Positions 57,774-64,000 of a DNA stretch of 64,000 bases are shown piece after piece. The position numbers and the translations under genes were made by a program. The stretch is from assembly GCA_024867545.1 (NCBI GenBank), contig JANFNE010000033.1, forward strand, positions 248,001-312,000. Direction: 5' to 3'. The notes under the pieces were generated by a model. That model did no database searches. It worked only from the letters and a program-made list of their open reading frames with translations, and was not told the DNA's origin. How positions within the stretch are numbered: position 1 is the stretch's first letter; each line of letters starts with the position of its first letter. Source of the stretch: Phytopythium helicoides (lineage: Eukaryota; Oomycota; Peronosporomycetes; Pythiales; Pythiaceae).

Positions 57774-58559
57774 AACCAAACATTCACTCCAACAAACAAA
57801 CACTAACGCAAACAAACACAAACACACAACACACAAACGCAAACGCAAACGCAAACGCAAACACACAACACACACAACATACACAACATACACAACACAC
57901 ATCACACACACAAACACATTCACACATATTCACACACATACACACTCCCTACTTCCCTCCTCACATACACATGGCTTTCCATATACACGTATACTTACAT
58001 CTATACCCACACCCATTACAAAACACACACCTACACACAAACACAACAACGCCAGCAACTTTAACAACGCCAACAACCAAACAACCAAACAACCAAACAA
58101 CCAAACAACCAAACAAGACAAATAACATGAAAACAAAAGACACGAAACCCAACCAACGAACATACTCACACACACGCACAAAAACACACTACCGAAACGA
58201 CGCCATCACATGACATGACATGAAAAACAGAAAACAAGAAGAAGAAGAAGAAGAAGAAGAAGAAGAAGAAGAAGAAGAAGAAGAGAAAGAAGAAGACGTT
58301 TATGATGATGATGAAAAAGCGAAAAGAAGAGAAAAGAAAAGGGAGCAACAACATGAAAACAACATGAAAACAACAGAAACAACAACAATAACACATATCA
58401 CGAGAAGAAGATATGTACAAAGAAAGACAGGGAGATGAAAACAAGAAGAAACACGCACAAAAAGAAGAAGAAGAAAACAACAAGCGAAAGAAAATGAAGA
58501 AGAAAAGAAGAAAAGAAGAAAAGAAGAAAAGAAGAAAAGAAGAAAAGAAGAAAAGAGAA

Positions 58560-58570
58560 TGCCGCGACCC

Positions 58571-58628
<58 letters not shown>

Positions 58629-58632
58629 AGGC
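58560..58632 (-). tRNA. tRNA-Phe(GAA), copy 6
   Basis: Identical gene; the following spacer lacks the ACATACACA run. Confidence 0.93.
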
Positions 58633-59021
58633 AACCAAACATTCACTCCAACAAACAAACACTAACGCAAACAAACACAAACACACATCACACACACAAA
58701 CACATTCACACATATTCACACACATACACACTCCCTACTTCCCTCCTCACATACACATGGCTTTCCATATACACGTATACTTACATCTATACCCACACCC
58801 ATTACAAAACACACACCTACACACAAACACAACAACGCCAGCAACTTTAACAACGCCAACAACCAAACAACCAAACAACCAAACAACCAAACAACCAAAC
58901 AAGACAAATAACATGAAAACAAAAGACACGAAACCCAACCAACGAACATACTCACACACGCGCACAAAAACACACTACCGAAACGACGCCATCACATGAC
59001 ATGACATGAAAAATAGAAAAC

Positions 59022-59115
59022 AAGAAGAAGAAGAAGAAGAAGAAGAAGAAGAAGAAGAAGAAGAAGAAGAAGAAGAAGAAGAAGAAGAAGAAGAAGAAGA
59101 AGAAGAAGAAGAAGA
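59022..59115. repeat. Longest (AAG)n tract of the array
   Basis: About 31 uninterrupted AAG triplets. The same locus holds roughly 8 to 31 triplets in other units; other long ones are at about 61473-61565 and 62329-62403. Confidence 0.95.
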
Positions 59116-59382
59116 GAAAGAAGAAGACGTTTATGATGATGATGAAAAAGCGAAAAGAAGAGAAAAGAAAAGGGAGCAACAACATGAAAACAACATGAAA
59201 ACAACAGAAACAACAACAATAACACATATCACGAGAAGAAGATATGTACAAAGAAAGACAGGGAGATGAAAACAAGAAGAAACACGCACAAAAAGAAGAA
59301 GAAGAAAACAACAAGCGAAAGAAAATGAAGAAGAAAAGAAGAAAAGAAGAAAAGAAGAAAAGAAGAAAAGAAGAAAAGAGAA

Positions 59383-59393
59383 TGCCGCGACCC

Positions 59394-59451
<58 letters not shown>

Positions 59452-59455
59452 AGGC
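59383..59455 (-). tRNA. tRNA-Phe(GAA), copy 7
   Basis: Identical gene; short spacer like copy 6. Confidence 0.93.
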
Positions 59456-60146
59456 AACCAAACATTCACTCCAACAAACAAACACTAACGCAAACAAACA
59501 CAAACACACATCACACACACAAACACATTCACACATATTCACACACATACACACTCCCTACTTCCCTCCTCACATACACATGGCTTTCCATATACACGTA
59601 TACTTACATCTATACCCACACCCATTACAAAACACACACCTACACACAAACACAACAACGCCAGCAACTTTAACAACGCCAACAACCAAACAACCAAACA
59701 ACCAAACAACCAAACAACCAAACAAGACAAATAACATGAAAACAAAAGACACGAAACCCAACCAACGAACATACTCACACACACGCACAACCGAAACGAC
59801 GCCATCACATGACATGACATGAAAAACAGAAAACAAGAAGAAGAAGAAGAAGAAGAAGAAGAAGAAGAAGAGAAAGAAGAAGACGTTTATGATGATGATG
59901 AAAAAGCGAAAAGAAGAGAAAAGAAAAGGGAGCAACAACATGAAAACAACATGAAAACAACAGAAACAACAACAATAACACATATCACGAGAAGAAGATA
60001 TGTACAAAGAAAGACAGGTAGATGAAAACAAGAAGAAACACGCACAAAAAGAAGAAGAAGAAAACAACAAGCGAAAGAAAATGAAGAAGAAAAGAAGAAA
60101 AGAAGAAAAGAAGAAAAGAAGAAAAGAAGAAAAGAAGAAAAGAGAA

Positions 60147-60157
60147 TGCCGCGACCC

Positions 60158-60215
<58 letters not shown>

Positions 60216-60219
60216 AGGC
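60147..60219 (-). tRNA. tRNA-Phe(GAA), copy 8
   Basis: Identical gene; the preceding unit lost AAACACACT near 59790. Confidence 0.93.
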
Positions 60220-60972
60220 AACCAAACATTCACTCCAACAAACAAACACTAACGCAAACAAACACAAACACACAACATACACAACATACACAACATACAC
60301 AACATACACAACACACATCACACACACAAACACATTCACACATATTCACACACATACACACTCCCTACTTCCCTCCTCACATACACATGGCTTTCCATAT
60401 ACACGTATACTTACATCTATACCCACACCCATTACAAAACACACACCTACACACAAACACAACAACGCCAGCAACTTTAACAACGCCAACAACCAAACAA
60501 CCAAACAACCAAACAACCAAACAACCAAACAAGACAAATAACATGAAAACAAAAGACACGAAACCCAACCAACGAACATACTCACACACACGCACAAAAA
60601 CACACTACCGAAACGACGCCATCACATGACATGACATGAAAAACAGAAAACAAGAAGAAGAAGAAGAAGAAGAAGAAGAAGAAGAAGAAGAAGAAGAGAA
60701 AGAAGAAGACGTTTATGATGATGATGAAAAAGCGAAAAGAAGAGAAAAGAAAAGGGAGCAACAACATGAAAACAACATGAAAACAACAGAAACAACAACA
60801 ATAACACATATCACGAGAAGAAGATATGTACAAAGAAAGACAGGGAGATGAAAACAAGAAGAAACACGCACAAAAAGAAGAAGAAGAAAACAACAAGCGA
60901 AAGAAAATGAAGAAGAAAAGAAGAAAAGAAGAAAAGAAGAAAAGAAGAAAAGAAGAAAAGAAGAAAAGAGAA

Positions 60973-60983
60973 TGCCGCGACCC

Positions 60984-61041
<58 letters not shown>

Positions 61042-61045
61042 AGGC
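60973..61045 (-). tRNA. tRNA-Phe(GAA), copy 9
   Basis: Identical 73-bp gene. Confidence 0.93.
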
Positions 61046-61832
61046 AACCAAACATTCACTCCAACAAACAAACACTAACGCAAACAAACACAAACACACA
61101 ACACACAACATACACAACATACACAACATACACAACACACATCACACACACAAACACATTCACACATATTCACACACATACACACTCCCTACTTCCCTCC
61201 TCACATACACATGGCTTTCCATATACACGTATACTTACATCTATACCCACACCCATTACAAAACACACACCTACACACAAACACAACAACGCCAGCAACT
61301 TTAACAACGCCAACAACCAAACAACCAAACAACCAAACAACCAAACAACCAAACAAGACAAATAACATGAAAACAAAAGACACGAAACCCAACCAACGAA
61401 CATACTCACACACACGCACAAAAACACACTACCGAAACGACGCCATCACATGACATGACATGAAAAATAGAAAACAAGAAGAAGAAGAAGAAGAAGAAGA
61501 AGAAGAAGAAGAAGAAGAAGAAGAAGAAGAAGAAGAAGAAGAAGAAGAAGAAGAAGAAGAAGAAGAGAAAGAAGAAGACGTTTATGATGATGATGAAAAA
61601 GCGAAAAGAAGAGAAAAGAAAAGGGAGCAACAACATGAAAACAACATGAAAACAACAGAAACAACAACAATAACACATATCACGAGAAGAAGATATGTAC
61701 AAAGAAAGACAGGGAGATGAAAACAAGAAGAAACACGCACAAAAAGAAGAAGAAGAAAACAACAAGCGAAAGAAAATGAAGAAGAAAAGAAGAAAAGAAG
61801 AAAAGAAGAAAAGAAGAAAAGAAGAAAAGAGA

Positions 61833-61844
61833 ATGCCGCGACCC

Positions 61845-61902
<58 letters not shown>

Positions 61903-61905
61903 AGG
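61833..61905 (-). tRNA. tRNA-Phe(GAA), copy 10
   Basis: Identical 73-bp gene; a long (AAG)n tract lies ~270 bp to its left. Confidence 0.93.
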
Positions 61906-62671
61906 CAACCAAACATTCACTCCAACAAACAAACACTAACGCAAACAAACACAAACACACAACACACAACATACACAACATACACAACATACACAACACA
62001 CATCACACACACAAACACATTCACACATATTCACACACATACACACTCCCTACTTCCCTCCTCACATACACATGGCTTTCCATATACACGTATACTTACA
62101 TCTATACCCACACCCATTACAAAACACACACCTACACACAAACACAACAACGCCAGCAACTTTAACAACGCCAACAACCAAACAACCAAATAACCAAACA
62201 ACCAAACAAGACAAATAACATGAAAACAAAAGACACGAAACCCAACCAACGAACATACTCACACACACGCACAAAAACACACTACCGAAACGACGCCATC
62301 ACATGACATGACATGAAAAATAGAAAACAAGAAGAAGAAGAAGAAGAAGAAGAAGAAGAAGAAGAAGAAGAAGAAGAAGAAGAAGAAGAAGAAGAAGAAG
62401 AAGAGAAAGAAGAAGACGTTTATGATGATGATGAAAAAGCGAAAAGAAGAGAAAAGAAAAGGGAGCAACAACATGAAAACAACATGAAAACAACAGAAAC
62501 AACAACAATAACACATATCACGAGAAGAAGATATGTACAAAGAAAGACAGGGAGATGAAAACAAGAAGAAACACGCACAAAAAGAAGAAGAAGAAAACAA
62601 CAAGCGAAAGAAAATGAAGAAGAAAAGAAGAAAAGAAGAAAAGAAGAAAAGAAGAAAAGAAGAAAAGAGAA

Positions 62672-62682
62672 TGCCGCGACCC

Positions 62683-62740
<58 letters not shown>

Positions 62741-62744
62741 AGGC
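62672..62744 (-). tRNA. tRNA-Phe(GAA), copy 11
   Basis: Identical 73-bp gene. Confidence 0.93.
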
Positions 62745-63464
62745 AACCAAACATTCACTCCAACAAACAAACACTAACGCAAACAAACACAAACACACAA
62801 CACACAACATACACAACATACACAACATACACAACACACATCACACACACAAACACATTCACACATATTCACACACATACACACTCCCTACTTCCCTCCT
62901 CACATACACATGGCTTTCCATATACACGTATACTTACATCTATACCCACACCCATTACAAAACACACACCTACACACAAACACAACAACGCCAGCAACTT
63001 TAACAACGCCAACAACCAAACAACCAAACAACCAAACAACCAAACAACCAAACAAGACAAATAACATGAAAACAAAAGACACGAAACCCAACCAACGAAC
63101 ATACTCACACACACGCACAAAAACACACTACCGAAACGACGCCATCACATGACATGACATGAAAAACAGAAAACAAGAAGAAGAAGAAGAAGAAGAAGAA
63201 GAAGAGAAAGAAGAAGACGTTTATGATGATGATGAAAAAGCGAAAAGAAGAGAAAAGAAAAGAGAGCAACAACATGAAAACAACATGAAAACAACAGAAA
63301 CAACAACAATAACACATATCACGAGAAGAAGATATGTACAAAGAAAGACAGGGAGTTGAAAACAAGAAGAAACACGCACAAAAAGAAGAAGAAGAAAACA
63401 ACAAGCGAAAGAAAATGAAGAAGAAAAGAAGAAAAGAAGAAAAGAAGAAAAGAAGAAAAGAGAA

Positions 63465-63475
63465 TGCCGCGACCC

Positions 63476-63533
<58 letters not shown>

Positions 63534-63537
63534 AGGC
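63465..63537 (-). tRNA. tRNA-Phe(GAA), copy 12
   Basis: Identical 73-bp gene; last one before the window edge. Its spacer again has the (CAAACG)n variant. Confidence 0.93.
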
Positions 63538-64000
63538 AACCAAACATTCACTCCAACAAACAAACACTAACGCAAACAAACACAAACACAACACACAAAC
63601 GCAAACGCAAACGCAAACGCAAACACACAACATACACAACATACACAACATACACAACACACATCACACACACAAACACATTCACACATATTCACACACA
63701 TACACACTCCCTACTTCCCTCCTCACATACACATGGCTTTCCATATACACGTATACTTACATCTATACCCACACCCATTACAAAACACACACCTACACAC
63801 AAACACAACAACGCCAGCAACTTTAACAACGCCAACAACCAAACAACCAAACAACCAAACAACCAAACAACCAAACAACCAAACAACCAAACAAGACAAA
63901 TAACATGAAAACAAAAGACACGAAACCCAACCAACGAACATACTCACACACACGCACAAAAACACACTACCGAAACGACGCCATCACATGACATGACATG

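Larger units (their letters stand above)
57188..64000. repeat. tRNA-Phe tandem array, right block
   Basis: Eight more units, period ~765-860 bp, running off the window edge. Units here carry gccagcaactttaacaacgc where the left block has gccaacaacgcc, so the two blocks are sub-types. The unit starting in the spacer at 57188 is the continuation of the one broken at 41114. Length changes come mainly from the (GAA)n tract and the A/C spacer runs. Confidence 0.96.

Noticed and set aside
35791..64000. CRISPR-like array of regular repeats
   Set aside because: Units are ~0.8 kb with a tRNA gene each, there are no short repeats with unique spacers, and the context is eukaryotic.

Overview
The window looks like repeat-rich nuclear DNA of an oomycete (Phytophthora/Pythium/Peronospora type). 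The main reasons are a Ty3/gypsy element whose reverse transcriptase has an FVDD active site behind a long palm insertion, with a second RNase H and a chromodomain; short-intron genes with GC-rich third positions; a 16-base sequence resembling the oomycete Inr+FPR core promoter; and two-gene Harbinger and hAT DNA transposons. The organism assignment is inference. Nothing in the window looks bacterial.

Layout. (1) 1-1381 is AT-rich DNA with no supportable gene. (2) 1382-25925 is a head-to-tail array of a ~2.94 kb unit: one 5'-truncated copy and eight full copies of a two-exon gene for a ~570-586 aa acidic, Ser/Asp-rich protein with a possible N-terminal PH-like fold. (3) 25926-32720 is a graveyard: a DDE (Harbinger-like) transposase pseudogene split by a 540-bp insertion, a decayed gypsy integrase/chromodomain relic, a solo LTR, gene scraps and a heptanucleotide minisatellite. 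(4) 32720-64000 is an array of a ~0.75-0.86 kb unit carrying one tRNA-Phe(GAA) gene on the minus strand (12 copies seen), with A/C-rich spacers and (GAA)n polypurine tracts.

The tRNA array has been invaded repeatedly. A ~3 kb mosaic segment (ABC-G transporter scrap, cytosine deaminase scrap, Ser/Gly-repeat pseudogene) interrupts its left edge. A complete Harbinger element (38361-40806, 3-bp duplication) sits exactly at the 3' end of one tRNA gene. A 16 kb gypsy element (41115-57187, 4-bp duplication, LTRs ~99.6% identical) sits in a spacer, and that element is itself split by a complete two-gene hAT element (50650-56086, 8-bp duplication).

The transposase genes of the Harbinger and hAT elements are open and look recent. 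The Harbinger Myb/SANT-like gene carries a one-base shift in an A9 run. The gypsy gag carries a reading-frame shift, and its pol carries one in-frame TAG between reverse transcriptase and RNase H. Apart from the tRNAs and the tandem PH-like genes, no ordinary host gene was recognised.
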